The notes beneath the pieces are model-generated. The model was not told where the DNA came from. It saw only the letters and a program-made list of their open reading frames with translations, and did no database searches. A DNA stretch of 64,000 nt from Rhizobiales bacterium Ga0077548 (GTDB lineage Bacteria; Pseudomonadota; Alphaproteobacteria; Rhizobiales; Xanthobacteraceae), in NCBI GenBank assembly GCA_001464215.1, contig LNEZ01000076.1, forward strand, positions 1 through 64,000, given 5' to 3'. The translations under genes and the position numbers were made by a program. Positions 52,947-62,465 of this stretch are shown piece by piece. Numbering within the stretch: the stretch's first letter is position 1; the number at the start of each line of letters is the position of its first letter.

Positions 52947-54350
52947 CTAAATCCGGATATCGACGCCGCCGCGCAGTTGCGCCGCAAGCGTTGCATTGTT
53001 GATCGAAACTTCCGTCATGACCTCGGCGTCGGCCTGCAGCGGATCTAGCCGCCCGCGCATTTCCGGCGCATGGTTCTGCTGGCCTTGCTGCGTCTGCGCA
53101 TCTTGCGAGAGCGAGAATTGCAGGCCGCCGGCGTCCGTCTTCAGACCCGCATTCTGCAATGCCTTCTCGAGACCACGCGCATCGCGCTGAAGCATATCCA
53201 GCGTTTCCGAGCGCTCGACGATCAATTTGGTGGTGGTGTTGCCCTTGCTGTCGATTTCAAGCCGCACGTCGATCCGGCCCAGTTCTGGCGGATCGAGACG
53301 AATATCGAAACGGCGCTCGCCCTTGCTGGCGCGGGTCGCGATTTCGACCGCGAGCTGATCCATCGGCACTGCGCGCGATGCTTCCGTAAGTTGTTGCGCC
53401 TGCACCGTTACCGGTGCTGCGACCTGTGCGGTCATCGCAAAATTCGGCGCGACGGCATTCGAGGAAATCAGCGGTTTTTGTGCGTCCTGCGGCTGGCTGG
53501 CGGCGTCAGTGCCAAGTGCAAGCTGGATCTGCTTGCTGATCGCGGCATTGAGCATCTCAAGCGGCGCCGGGCCTTGCAGCGGTGTCGCGTTCGCTACCTG
53601 CACCGAGCCCGGCTGGGTTTGCTGCTGAACCTCCAGCGTAAAGTTGGCGGCAGCGCTCGCCGGCTTCGCACGTGACAGGATTGCTTCGGCAGCAGCCGCT
53701 GGAAGCGAAAGCTCGTTGATCTTTCCGTTGCCTGAGGGCGTCGAAATTTCCAGTTGCACATTCACTTTCGTGGGCTTCGGCGCCGCCTGGACCGGCGGCG
53801 CTTCGGTCGGGGCAACGCTGGTTACCTCGGCAATAGCCGCAGCGAGCGCGGGCGCGGCCTGAATTTCGGCCGCCGCCTCGACATTCGCAACCACGACAGG
53901 TGCGGTTTCTACTTGTGCTTCGACATCCGGATCGCCAACGGTCTGCACCGCAACCGTTGTCTGCTGCTGGTCGGTCAGCGCAATCATCAACAGCGCATCG
54001 ACCGCCGCCGTGTCGTCGCCCTTGTCATCGCTTTCTGTTTCTTCAACGTCATCGTCTGCCGGCTTGGCCGGAGCGTTCGCTTCGGTCTGCGGCTTCGCAT
54101 CGGGCTTATCGGCATCGGGAGCGCGGCGCTTGGCCTGCCGGTCGGCATCGGTCTCTGGCTTTTGTTGCTTCGTTGGCACGTCATTGCGCTCAGTCGCTTT
54201 CGGCGCTTCCGGCCGCTGCACACCCGCCTTCACTTCGGCAACGGAGTTGAGCAGCATCGAGAAAGGCTCATCGCCTTCCGGCGCGGCGTTCTGGGGTTGC
54301 GTCAGGTTCGCGCGGAATTCGGCGGAGGAAACGACGGAAACGCTGGCCAA
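52947..54350 (-). CDS. fliK: Flagellar hook-length control protein FliK
   Basis: 467 residues from a TTG start with GAGGTG upstream. The N-terminal 300 residues are low-complexity, rich in Ala, Pro, Glu, Gln, Asp, Lys, as expected of a molecular ruler. The C-terminal Flg_hook domain is conserved: FDIRLDPPELGRIDVRLEID, TKLIVERSETLDMLQRDARG, LEKALQNAGLKTDAGGLQFS. It measures hook length and switches export specificity. First gene of fliK-flgD. Confidence 0.9.
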   Translation of the reverse strand: MASVSVVSSAEFRANLTQPQNAAPEGDEPFSMLLNSVAEVKAGVQRPEAPKATERNDVPTKQQKPETDADRQAKRRAPDADKPDAKPQTEANAPAKPADDDVEETESDDKGDDTAAVDALLMIALTDQQQTTVAVQTVGDPDVEAQVETAPVVVANVEAAAEIQAAPALAAAIAEVTSVAPTEAPPVQAAPKPTKVNVQLEISTPSGNGKINELSLPAAAAEAILSRAKPASAAANFTLEVQQQTQPGSVQVANATPLQGPAPLEMLNAAISKQIQLALGTDAASQPQDAQKPLISSNAVAPNFAMTAQVAAPVTVQAQQLTEASRAVPMDQLAVEIATRASKGERRFDIRLDPPELGRIDVRLEIDSKGNTTTKLIVERSETLDMLQRDARGLEKALQNAGLKTDAGGLQFSLSQDAQTQQGQQNHAPEMRGRLDPLQADAEVMTEVSINNATLAAQLRGGVDIRI

Positions 54351-54556
54351 GAGGGCACCTCAAAGGAACGGATGAATCCAGGCTCCACTCAGCAAGCGCC
54401 GGGCCAGATTTGGCGCGCTTAAAACGCCTGAAAATCAGCACTTTTTGCCTCCAGAGGTGGCGATGGGGACCGGCAGAAACCGCACACCCGGCAGACTTTG
54501 CCGCCTCTTTGCTTGAACGGGCGCGGTGCCTATAACGCCCGCCAAGAGACCCAGAC

Positions 54557-55759
54557 ATGACCACGAATTTCGAGATCGCCGGAGAGCCGCAGAAGACCCG
54601 CATCGTGGTTGCGATGTCGGGCGGCGTGGATTCGTCGGTTGCAGCAGTCCTCGCCAAGCGCGCGGGTTACGATGTCGTCGGCGTTACCTTGCAGCTTTAT
54701 AATCACGGCGAAGCGGTCAAGAAGAAGGGCGCCTGCTGTGCGGGCTCAGATATCCACGACGCCCGCACGGTCGCGGCCAAGATCGGCATTCCGCATTTCG
54801 TGTTGGACTATGAGACGCGCTTCCGCGAGCAGGTGATCCAGCCGTTCGCAGATTCTTACGCGCGCGGCGAGACGCCGGTACCCTGCATCTCCTGCAATCA
54901 GACGGTGAAATTCAAGGATCTGCTTGCGACCGCACGCGATCTCGGCGGTGCCGCGCTCGTCACCGGCCACTACATCGAGAGCCGGAGCGCCGGAAATCAC
55001 CGCGCGATGTATCGCGCGCATGATGCGGACCGCGACCAGAGCTATTTCCTCTATGCGACCACGCAGGAACAGCTCGATTATTTGCGCTTCCCGCTTGGCG
55101 GACTGGCGAAGCCTGCGGTGCGTGCGATCGCGGAGGAACTCGGCCTTATCGTCGCGAACAAGCCGGACAGCCAGGATATTTGTTTTGTCCCATCCGGCAG
55201 ATACACGACGATCATCGACCGCCTGAAGCCGAACGCGGCCGAACCCGGCGAGATCGTGCATATCGATGGCCGCGTGCTCGGCACGCATCAGGGCATCATC
55301 CATTACACGGTCGGCCAGCGCCGCGGCCTGAACATTGCACTGAGCACTCCAGAGGCCGAGCCGCTCTTTGTCATCAAACTGGACGCAAAGTCGAAGCGCG
55401 TGATCGTCGGCCCGCGCGAGCACTTACTGGTCGTTCGCGCGGCGCTTCGCGAGATCAACTGGCTTGGCGATATTTCGCCAGTCGAAATGGCCTCGTCCCG
55501 CACGCCGGTATTCGCTCGCGTGCGTTCGACACGCACTCCCGTTCCGGCTGCGCTGCACTGCGACGGCAACCAAATTTTCATCGACTTCGCCGATGGAGAG
55601 GAAGGGGTCGCGCCCGGTCAGGCCTGTGTTCTTTATGACAGCGCCGGTCTGCGCGCCCGCGTTCTCGGCGGCGGTGTCATCAATTCCACCTTGCCGTTAG
55701 GCGAAAGTCGCGAGAAAATAGCACCGGCTTTGCAACCCGAAGCCGTGTTGGTGGTTTGA
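54557..55759 (+). CDS. mnmA: tRNA-specific 2-thiouridylase MnmA
   Basis: 400 residues. P-loop [32 protein letters not shown], first catalytic Cys in [27 protein letters not shown] with the second catalytic Cys, and the C-terminal barrel. It thiolates U34 of tRNA Lys, Glu and Gln. Length slightly above average because of the N-terminus. Stand-alone start after a 206-base spacer; PmtA-like gene follows. Confidence 0.97.
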   Translation: MTTNFEIAGEPQKTRIVVAMSGGVDSSVAAVLAKRAGYDVVGVTLQLYNHGEAVKKKGACCAGSDIHDARTVAAKIGIPHFVLDYETRFREQVIQPFADSYARGETPVPCISCNQTVKFKDLLATARDLGGAALVTGHYIESRSAGNHRAMYRAHDADRDQSYFLYATTQEQLDYLRFPLGGLAKPAVRAIAEELGLIVANKPDSQDICFVPSGRYTTIIDRLKPNAAEPGEIVHIDGRVLGTHQGIIHYTVGQRRGLNIALSTPEAEPLFVIKLDAKSKRVIVGPREHLLVVRAALREINWLGDISPVEMASSRTPVFARVRSTRTPVPAALHCDGNQIFIDFADGEEGVAPGQACVLYDSAGLRARVLGGGVINSTLPLGESREKIAPALQPEAVLVV

Positions 55760-55777
55760 GCGTTCGAAGGGGCGTCA

Positions 55778-56494
55778 ATGAAGACGGAAAGTGCCGGCAA
55801 CGGCAAAGCGGCGCAAACAGTGGAACCAGGCCTGGACCGCGCGACCATCGAAAAAGCGTATGCCCGCTGGGCTCCCGTTTATGACCTCGTCTTCGGTCCG
55901 CTGCTCGACATGGGCCGCCGCACGGCGACCAATGCGGCGACCCGCATCGGCGGCCGCATCCTGAATGTCGGTGTCGGCACCGGATTGGAACTTCCTTATT
56001 TCGACAAGTCACATGAAGTGATCGGCGTCGATATTTCCGAGCCAATGCTCCGCAAGGCGCAGGAGCGCGTGGACCGCGAAAAACTCTTCAACGTAAAAGG
56101 CCTGACCGTCATGGACGGCGCGAACCTCGCGTTTGCCGACGGCTCCTTCGATTGCGTGGTCGCGCAGTTCGTCATCACCACCGTGCCGCAGCCGGAAAAG
56201 ACGCTCGATGAGTTCGCCCGCGTGCTGAAACCCGGCGGCGAAATCGTGCTCGTGAACCACATCGGCGCCGAGCGCGGATTGCGCGCGAGCTTCGAGCGCT
56301 GGTTCTCGCAACACGCGCGTAAGCTCGGTTGGTCGCCGGAATTCCCTTTCAAGCGGATTTCCGACTGGGCCGAGAAGAACGGTCATGTTCGCCTCGTCGA
56401 GCGCCGCACGGTGCCGCCCTTCGGCGTTTTCACGCTGATGCGTTTCTCGCGCGAAGACGTGGCTTCCGTCCGGCCCGCCGCTGCGACGGCCTGA
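55778..56494 (+). CDS. pmtA: PmtA-like phosphatidylethanolamine N-methyltransferase
   Basis: 238 residues. Class I fold with RILNVGVGTGLELPYFDK (motif I), VIGVDISEPMLRKAQERV, LAFADGSFDCVVAQFV and LKPGGEIVLVNHIGAE. The last motif with the following ARKLGWSPEFPF is characteristic of alphaproteobacterial PmtA (membrane phosphatidylcholine synthesis). Nineteen bases after mnmA, so possibly cotranscribed. A different lipid or small-molecule methyltransferase is not excluded. Confidence 0.85.
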   Translation: MKTESAGNGKAAQTVEPGLDRATIEKAYARWAPVYDLVFGPLLDMGRRTATNAATRIGGRILNVGVGTGLELPYFDKSHEVIGVDISEPMLRKAQERVDREKLFNVKGLTVMDGANLAFADGSFDCVVAQFVITTVPQPEKTLDEFARVLKPGGEIVLVNHIGAERGLRASFERWFSQHARKLGWSPEFPFKRISDWAEKNGHVRLVERRTVPPFGVFTLMRFSREDVASVRPAAATA

Positions 56495-56496
56495 GT

Positions 56497-57657
56497 TTAG
56501 TTTCGACCGGCGCTAAGCAGGCGAACCACCTGCTCCGTCGCGTCAGTGAGAAGCCTCGGCGCATCCTCGAACGACTGCTCCCACTGTGCGGGCTTCTGCT
56601 GAATGCAGAAGTAGGCGGCGATGCCCGCGTCAAGCGTCTTGCGAACGTCTCGCCCCAGCGCTCCGGCGATGGCAATGACCGGTTTGCCATAGCGCGCGGC
56701 ACGCCTCGATAGCTCAGCCGGCACCTTGCCCGAGGCGCTTTGTCCGTCGAGCGTGCCTTCGGCAGTCAGCACGACATCGCAATTCCGGATTGCGCGATCG
56801 AGATCGAGAAACTCCCCGAGAATTTCGAAGCGCGGTCGCAATTCGGCGCCGAGAAAAGCCTGCAGGCCGGCGCCGAGACCGCCGGATGCGCCCGCGCCGG
56901 GCGCTTTGTCGATTGCAATCCCAAGCTCGCGGCGGACGACGCGCGCAAAATGCGCCATCGCGTCTTCAAGCTCCGCAACATGAGCGGGTGTCGCGCCCTT
57001 CTGGGGGCCATAGACACGCGAAACGCCACGCGGTCCCAGCAGCCGGTTGCTCCAGTTCAGTGCGACACGAATCTTCGTGCGGGCAATTCGCGCATCTCGT
57101 CCGGACATATCGATGCTGTGAAGCCGTGCAAGCGCCGCACCTCCGCTTTCGATCGGAACACCGTTCCTGTCGAGCAGACGAATGCCGAGCGCAGAAGCCA
57201 AACCTGCGCCGCCATCGTTTACACCGCTGTCGCCGCAGCCGATGAGCAATCGCAGCGGCTTTTTTGCGAGAGCGGCGGCAACGAGTTCGCCGACGCCTCG
57301 GCTTGTGGTTTTCCGGGGATCGCGCAATCGGGGCGGCACGAGGCGTAAGCCTGCTGCCGCCGAGATTTCCAGCGCGGCCGTATTGCGATGTCGGCCTCCC
57401 AGAACACCGAACGACGCGACCAGCTTTTGCCCGACGGGCCCGCTTACTCGTGCTTTCTTCATTTGGCCCGAAGACAGCCTGACCAGCGTTCGTGCAAATC
57501 CTTCGCCGCCATCGGGGATGGGAAGCAGTGTCAGCTTCGCCTGCTTCGCGAACCGCCGGACACCCGCGGCCATGGCGATAGCCGCCGCTTCGGCGCTGAT
57601 ATTTTCCTTAAAGCCGGATGGCGCGATGAGTATGCGGAGATTGCTTTTTGCCGGCAT
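56497..57657 (-). CDS. Glycerate kinase (GlxK/GarK type)
   Basis: 386 residues from ATG 57657. Landmarks are ILIAPSGFKENISAEAAAIA, LPIPDGGEGFARTL, IGCGDSGVNDGGAGLASALG, PGAGASGGLGAGLQAFLGA and VVLTAEGTLDGQSASGKVP. It phosphorylates glycerate using ATP. It starts 4 bases after an SLC13-type permease gene, so uptake and phosphorylation of a glycerate-like acid are probably coupled. Hydroxypyruvate isomerase at 50054 belongs to the same metabolism. Confidence 0.94.
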   Translation of the reverse strand: MPAKSNLRILIAPSGFKENISAEAAAIAMAAGVRRFAKQAKLTLLPIPDGGEGFARTLVRLSSGQMKKARVSGPVGQKLVASFGVLGGRHRNTAALEISAAAGLRLVPPRLRDPRKTTSRGVGELVAAALAKKPLRLLIGCGDSGVNDGGAGLASALGIRLLDRNGVPIESGGAALARLHSIDMSGRDARIARTKIRVALNWSNRLLGPRGVSRVYGPQKGATPAHVAELEDAMAHFARVVRRELGIAIDKAPGAGASGGLGAGLQAFLGAELRPRFEILGEFLDLDRAIRNCDVVLTAEGTLDGQSASGKVPAELSRRAARYGKPVIAIAGALGRDVRKTLDAGIAAYFCIQQKPAQWEQSFEDAPRLLTDATEQVVRLLSAGRN

Positions 57658-57661
57658 CAGA

Positions 57662-59053
57662 TCAACCCGTAACGCGAAGGCCGAACAGCGGCCACACGAA
57701 AAGTGCAAACAGCAAGACCAGCACCACCTGCAGCGGCAACAACAATGCACCAAGGCGCAGCAAATCCGTCTGCCGGTACGTTCCTCCCTCGATCTTGCCG
57801 AACAGGATTACGGGCTTCGCGCTCACCATCAGTGTCTGGCAGTAACCCGTCGCCGCAACCGCAACCAGCGTGATGGCTACCGGATCAAGGCCAAGACGAG
57901 GAGCGAGCAGCAGAAGCGGCGGTATGAGCACTGCGACGCGCGCCGTCCGGCTGTGCACGATCAGATGCAGCAAGGCGCCAACCAAAGCGACCACGAGTAT
58001 AAAAACTACCGGAGAAACTCCGGCACGAGTCAGCACTTCGAGCGGTCCGTCCAGCAGCTGCGAAGCGAGCTTCGAAGACACCAAAGCCTTCGCAAGAAAA
58101 ACCGTCGTTGCGAGAAAAACCAGGAGACCCCATTCGACTTCCTTCAGCGCATCTCGAAATTTTACCGGCCCGATACCCGGCGCGGTAATGAACAGCGACC
58201 CGATGATCGCGACCAGCGTTTCGTCGATTCCGTGGATCGGCTTCGTAAGCCAGCCCGCAAGCACGGCAACCGCGATCCAGAGCACCGGCTGGGTCAGAAC
58301 AGGAAGTTTGGTCTCCGAACCCGGGATAGGAACGATTTTCGAAGCTGCTTCATCGCGCGTCATGAAAAGCCGCAGAATGATCTCGACGGCAAGGAACACG
58401 CTGACAATCGCAAGCGGCAGGCAATAGAGCGTCCACTCGGCAAAGGAGATCGAGCGGCCGCGCATCTGATTGAGCAGTTCGACGGCTGCGATATGCGCGC
58501 CTGCCCCTACCAGCGAACCGATTGCCGATAACAGGATAACCGTCGGGAACAGGAGCGCGAAGGCGACACGCATTCTCTGGTTTCCGAGCGTGGGTGCGAT
58601 GGTTGCGAAGATCGGAATCATCAGCGCGGCCCGGCCCGATGTGGATGGAATAACGAAGGCGCTTGCGACAATGACCGCGGAGAGCGCGTGAAACAGGCCG
58701 CGCACGGTGCCGGCAAGCGAGGCGACCTTGCGCAAAATCGTGTCGGCAAGGCCGCTCGCGCGAAATGCAGCAGCAAAGATGAACGAGGCGACGAGCAGCC
58801 AGACCAGATTGTCGCCGAGCGCCGCGAATAATTCGTCCGGCGAGCCGACGACAAAGAGCGCCATCAGCACTGCGGCAAGCAGCGCTACGAAGACGTCGTC
58901 CAGCGGCGTCATGGTCCAGCAGACGATCGCGAAGGAGAATATCTGCAGCGCACGCCGCGCCGGGGCCTCGATCTCGGCCAGACCGATCTCGATTGCCAGC
59001 AGCACCACCGCGGCGACAGCAGCCGCGCGAAGCGCCGTGTAGGGAACTGTCAT
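57662..59053 (-). CDS. SLC13/DASS family anion permease
   Basis: 463 residues with about 11-12 membrane helices. Landmarks of the divalent-anion symporter family: VPSTSG-like IPSTSGRAALMIP, and in the second half IVHSRTARVAVLIPPLLLLA, both holding substrate-contact Ser/Thr. Imports an organic acid with Na+. The glycerate kinase gene follows at 4 bases, so glycerate, glycolate or a related C3 acid is a reasonable but unproved substrate. Confidence 0.9.
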   Translation of the reverse strand: MTVPYTALRAAAVAAVVLLAIEIGLAEIEAPARRALQIFSFAIVCWTMTPLDDVFVALLAAVLMALFVVGSPDELFAALGDNLVWLLVASFIFAAAFRASGLADTILRKVASLAGTVRGLFHALSAVIVASAFVIPSTSGRAALMIPIFATIAPTLGNQRMRVAFALLFPTVILLSAIGSLVGAGAHIAAVELLNQMRGRSISFAEWTLYCLPLAIVSVFLAVEIILRLFMTRDEAASKIVPIPGSETKLPVLTQPVLWIAVAVLAGWLTKPIHGIDETLVAIIGSLFITAPGIGPVKFRDALKEVEWGLLVFLATTVFLAKALVSSKLASQLLDGPLEVLTRAGVSPVVFILVVALVGALLHLIVHSRTARVAVLIPPLLLLAPRLGLDPVAITLVAVAATGYCQTLMVSAKPVILFGKIEGGTYRQTDLLRLGALLLPLQVVLVLLFALFVWPLFGLRVTG

Positions 59054-59198
59054 GGGCAGCGGGTCCTAACATCGCCCGCCGTTCCCGGGTTCCCGAGGAT
59101 TGGCGCCTAAAAGGTGTAACGCCGGTTATCTTGACATGGTTCCGCGCCGATTCCATACCCGCGCCTCCTGAACGGTAGTTTTGCCGCGCGGAATAGGC

Positions 59199-59275
59199 GG
59201 CGGGGTAGCTCAGTTGGTTAGAGCACGGGAATCATAATCCTGGGGTCGGGGGTTCGAGTCCCTCCTCCGCTACCA
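59199..59275 (+). tRNA. tRNA-Met, anticodon CAT
   Basis: 77 bases including CCA. Acceptor GGCGGGG pairs with CTCCGCT (two G-U pairs). D-arm GCTCAGTTGGTTAGAGC. Anticodon arm CGGGA-ATCATAA-TCCTG with anticodon CAT. T-arm GGGGG-TTCGAGT-CCCTC. First base pair is G-U and not mismatched C-A, so it is not the initiator. Elongator Met is most likely; the Ile-lysidine form is not excluded by eye. Confidence 0.96.
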
Positions 59276-59474
59276 AATCTTCGATACAAATCCAGTATGA
59301 CGTCCGGAAGCGCGAACAGTATCGCCGGCGCGAAAGACAATAGTCCGGCAGCGCGCGGCACGCTTGCTCGCTCCTTTCGCTGCAGTCCTAAACCGGAAGA
59401 AGCTGGTCCGTCCTCACTTATTTCATGAGCGTGTAGGTGCGCGTTTCGGAAATTCGTGGCCTAATCCTTTTCGG

Positions 59475-62462
59475 ATGGGAAAAACCATGGCCGCTTTCCC
59501 GCTATTCGATGCGCCTTATGCCGAAGACGACGAAGCGATCGCAGCGCGGCTGCTCGCAGCGGACCGCTCTTCAAATGCAGATCGAACGGCCATCGAGAAA
59601 GACGCTCGCGCGCTCATCGGCGCGATCCGGGAGCAATCCGGCGGCTTCGGCGGAGTCGAGGAATTACTCCGCGAGTTTTCGCTCTCCACCAAGGAGGGCG
59701 TCGCTCTCATGGTGCTTGCCGAAGCGCTCCTGCGTATTCCGGATGCCGAAACCGCGGATCGGCTGATAGAAGACAAGTTAGCAGCAGGCGACTTCGAACA
59801 TCATCAATCGAAATCGGATGCGCTGCTCGTCAATGCTTCGGTGTGGGCACTCGCGCTCAGCGTAAAAACGATTCATCCCGGCGAGTCGCCGGACGGGATC
59901 ATCGCATCGCTCACCAAGCGCATCGGCCTGCCCGCGGTCCGCACCGCGATGCGGCAGGCCATGCGCATCATGGGACAGCATTTCGTTTTCGGAGAAAACA
60001 TCGAAGGAGCGCTCGAACGCGCGAAAGACAGCCCGCGCTACCGCTATTCCTTCGATATGCTTGGCGAAGGCGCCCGCACCGCGAAGGATGCCGCGCGCTA
60101 TCACGAGGCGTATCTGCAGGCGATCCACGCCATCGGAAAAAGCGCCAAAGGGATGCCGCACGAAGGGCGCCCCGGAATATCCGTAAAACTCTCGGCACTG
60201 CACCCGCGCTACGAAGCGATCAGCCGTGAGCGCGTGATGCAGGAACTGCCGACGGTCTTGCTCGAATTGGCGCTGGCCGCGAAATCCTATGACCTGCATT
60301 TCACGGTCGATGCCGAGGAAGCCGACCGGCTCGAACTCTCGCTCGATGTCATTGCAAGCGTGTTCACGAATGCCGCGCTCACGGGCTGGGACGGTTTTGG
60401 CATCGCCGTGCAGGCTTATCAGAAACGCGCGGGCAAAGTGATCGGCTGGTTCGCAGCACTCGCGAAACAACACGATCGCCGCGCCACGATCCGTCTCGTC
60501 AAAGGCGCCTATTGGGACACCGAGATCAAGCGCGCACAGGAGCGTGGACTGGCGGGCTATCCGGTCTTCACGCGTAAGGCGATGACTGACCTGCATTACG
60601 AATTCTGCGCGCGGCAGTTACTCGCGCTGCGGCCGCATATCTATCCGCAGTTCGCGACCCACAACGCGCTCACCGTCGCAAGCGTGCTGGCGATGGCGGA
60701 CAACAGCGCCGGCTTCGAGTTTCAGCGCCTGCACGGCATGGGCGAAGCGCTCTATGAGAAGCTGCTTGCGGATAACGCTGAACTTGCCTGCCGCGTCTAT
60801 GCGCCGGTCGGCGCGCACGCGGACCTGCTCGCCTATCTCGTGCGGCGGCTGCTTGAAAACGGCGCGAATTCTTCTTTTGCGTCGGCTTCAGCTAATCCCG
60901 AAATCGCTATCGAAAAACTGCTACTAGCTCCCGCTGAAGATGTATCTGCGCGTGGCGTGAAGAACACAAAAATCCCGCTGCCGTGCGATCTTTATGGTGC
61001 GCACAGAAACTCATCAGGCGTTGAGTTCGGTCATCGCACGTCGCTGAACGCACTGCTCACAGAAATTGCAAACAGCTCACCGGGCAAAGTCGCGAAATCT
61101 TATGCATCCAAAGACGCAATCGAAATTGCAGCCGCAAGTTTTCCGGCGTGGCAGCGAACGTCCGCGTGTGAACGCGCAGCAATTCTCGAACGCGCAGCCG
61201 ATCTTCTTGAGACGCGCCGGGGCCGCTTCCTTTATTTGCTCCAGAGCGAAGGCAAGAAAACGCTCGACGACGCACTCGGCGAGGTGCGTGAGGCCGCCGA
61301 CTTTTGCCGCTATTATGCGTCCGAAGCGCGAAGGCTGTTTGCAGGCGACACGCCGCTCCCCGGCCCGGCAGGCGAACGCAACGTGCTTCGTCTCACCGGC
61401 CGTGGTCCGTTCGTTGCGATCTCGCCGTGGAATTTCCCGCTTGCGATTTTCATGGGCCAGGTGACTGCAGCACTCGCCGCCGGAAATACGGTCGTAGCGA
61501 AACCTGCCGAGCAGACACCGCAGATCGCGGCAGAGGCAATCGCTCTCCTGTATGACGCAGGTATCCCAGAAACCGCGCTACTGCTTGTGCAAGGCGACGG
61601 CAAGGCAGGCGCTGAACTTGTCGCGCATAAAGATGTTGCCGGCGTAGTCTTTACCGGCTCGACCGAAGTCGCGCAGATCATCAACCGCACGTTAGCCGCG
61701 AAAAACGGTCCGATCGTACCGCTGATCGCGGAGACCGGCGGCATCAACGTAATGGTGACCGATGCAAGCGCGCTTCCCGAACAGGTCGCTGATGACGTGA
61801 TCGCGTCGGCATTTCGCTCCGCCGGTCAGCGCTGCTCGGCGCTTCGCCTTCTGCTCGTTCAAAAAGAAGTGGCGGATAAATTCATCGGCATGATCGCCGG
61901 TGCCGCGCGCGAACTGAAGATCGGCGATCCGCTGAACATCGCGACCCATGTCGGTCCGGTAATCGACAAGGAAGCGAAAGATCGCCTCGACCGGCATATC
62001 GAAAAGATGAAAGGCATCGCGACGCTGCATTTCGCCGGTACCGCGCCTGCCGAAGGCAATTTCGTCGCGCCGCACATTTTCGAAATCAGGAGTGCCGAAG
62101 ACCTCAGCGAGGAAGTCTTCGGCCCGGTGCTGCACATACTTTCTTATGAGCGGAAAAATCTTATCAACACGCTGGAAGCGCTCGCCCATAAAGACTTCCG
62201 GCTCACGGCAGGCTTACATTCGCGCATCGACACGATGACCGAACTCGTGGCTAGCAAACTGGGCGCAGGCAATGTCTATGTGAACCGCAACATGATCGGT
62301 GCCGTGGTCGGCGTGCAGCCGTTCGGGGGCGGCGGCTTGTCCGGTACCGGCCCGAAAGCGGGCGGCCCGCATTATCTCCCGCGCTTTGCCACCGAGCAGA
62401 CCATCACGATCAACACCGCCGCCGCGGGCGGCGACGCGACGCTGATCGCGATGGAAGACTAA
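59475..62462 (+). CDS. putA: Bifunctional proline dehydrogenase / P5C dehydrogenase PutA
   Basis: 995 residues from ATG 59475 (ATG 59487 is possible), the short PutA type. Proline dehydrogenase barrel about residues 90-420: GEGARTAKDAARYHEAYL, RPGISVKLSALHPRYE, VRLVKGAYWDTEIKRAQERG-like, and ATHNALTVASVL. Aldehyde dehydrogenase domain about 500-980: WNFPLAIFMGQVTAALAAGN, LIAETGGINVMV (Glu) and SAGQRCSALRLLL (catalytic Cys). No N-terminal DNA-binding domain is present, so it is not a self-regulating PutA. Oxidises proline to glutamate. Confidence 0.97.
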   Translation: MGKTMAAFPLFDAPYAEDDEAIAARLLAADRSSNADRTAIEKDARALIGAIREQSGGFGGVEELLREFSLSTKEGVALMVLAEALLRIPDAETADRLIEDKLAAGDFEHHQSKSDALLVNASVWALALSVKTIHPGESPDGIIASLTKRIGLPAVRTAMRQAMRIMGQHFVFGENIEGALERAKDSPRYRYSFDMLGEGARTAKDAARYHEAYLQAIHAIGKSAKGMPHEGRPGISVKLSALHPRYEAISRERVMQELPTVLLELALAAKSYDLHFTVDAEEADRLELSLDVIASVFTNAALTGWDGFGIAVQAYQKRAGKVIGWFAALAKQHDRRATIRLVKGAYWDTEIKRAQERGLAGYPVFTRKAMTDLHYEFCARQLLALRPHIYPQFATHNALTVASVLAMADNSAGFEFQRLHGMGEALYEKLLADNAELACRVYAPVGAHADLLAYLVRRLLENGANSSFASASANPEIAIEKLLLAPAEDVSARGVKNTKIPLPCDLYGAHRNSSGVEFGHRTSLNALLTEIANSSPGKVAKSYASKDAIEIAAASFPAWQRTSACERAAILERAADLLETRRGRFLYLLQSEGKKTLDDALGEVREAADFCRYYASEARRLFAGDTPLPGPAGERNVLRLTGRGPFVAISPWNFPLAIFMGQVTAALAAGNTVVAKPAEQTPQIAAEAIALLYDAGIPETALLLVQGDGKAGAELVAHKDVAGVVFTGSTEVAQIINRTLAAKNGPIVPLIAETGGINVMVTDASALPEQVADDVIASAFRSAGQRCSALRLLLVQKEVADKFIGMIAGAARELKIGDPLNIATHVGPVIDKEAKDRLDRHIEKMKGIATLHFAGTAPAEGNFVAPHIFEIRSAEDLSEEVFGPVLHILSYERKNLINTLEALAHKDFRLTAGLHSRIDTMTELVASKLGAGNVYVNRNMIGAVVGVQPFGGGGLSGTGPKAGGPHYLPRFATEQTITINTAAAGGDATLIAMED

Positions 62463-62465
62463 ACG

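Noticed and set aside
57182-58531. 449-codon open frame opposite glycerate kinase and the permease
   Set aside because: Both real genes have full family motifs; the frame spans their junction with no coding features of its own.
59199-59275. tRNA gene as attachment site of a mobile element
   Set aside because: No integrase and no repeated tRNA 3' end were seen on either side.
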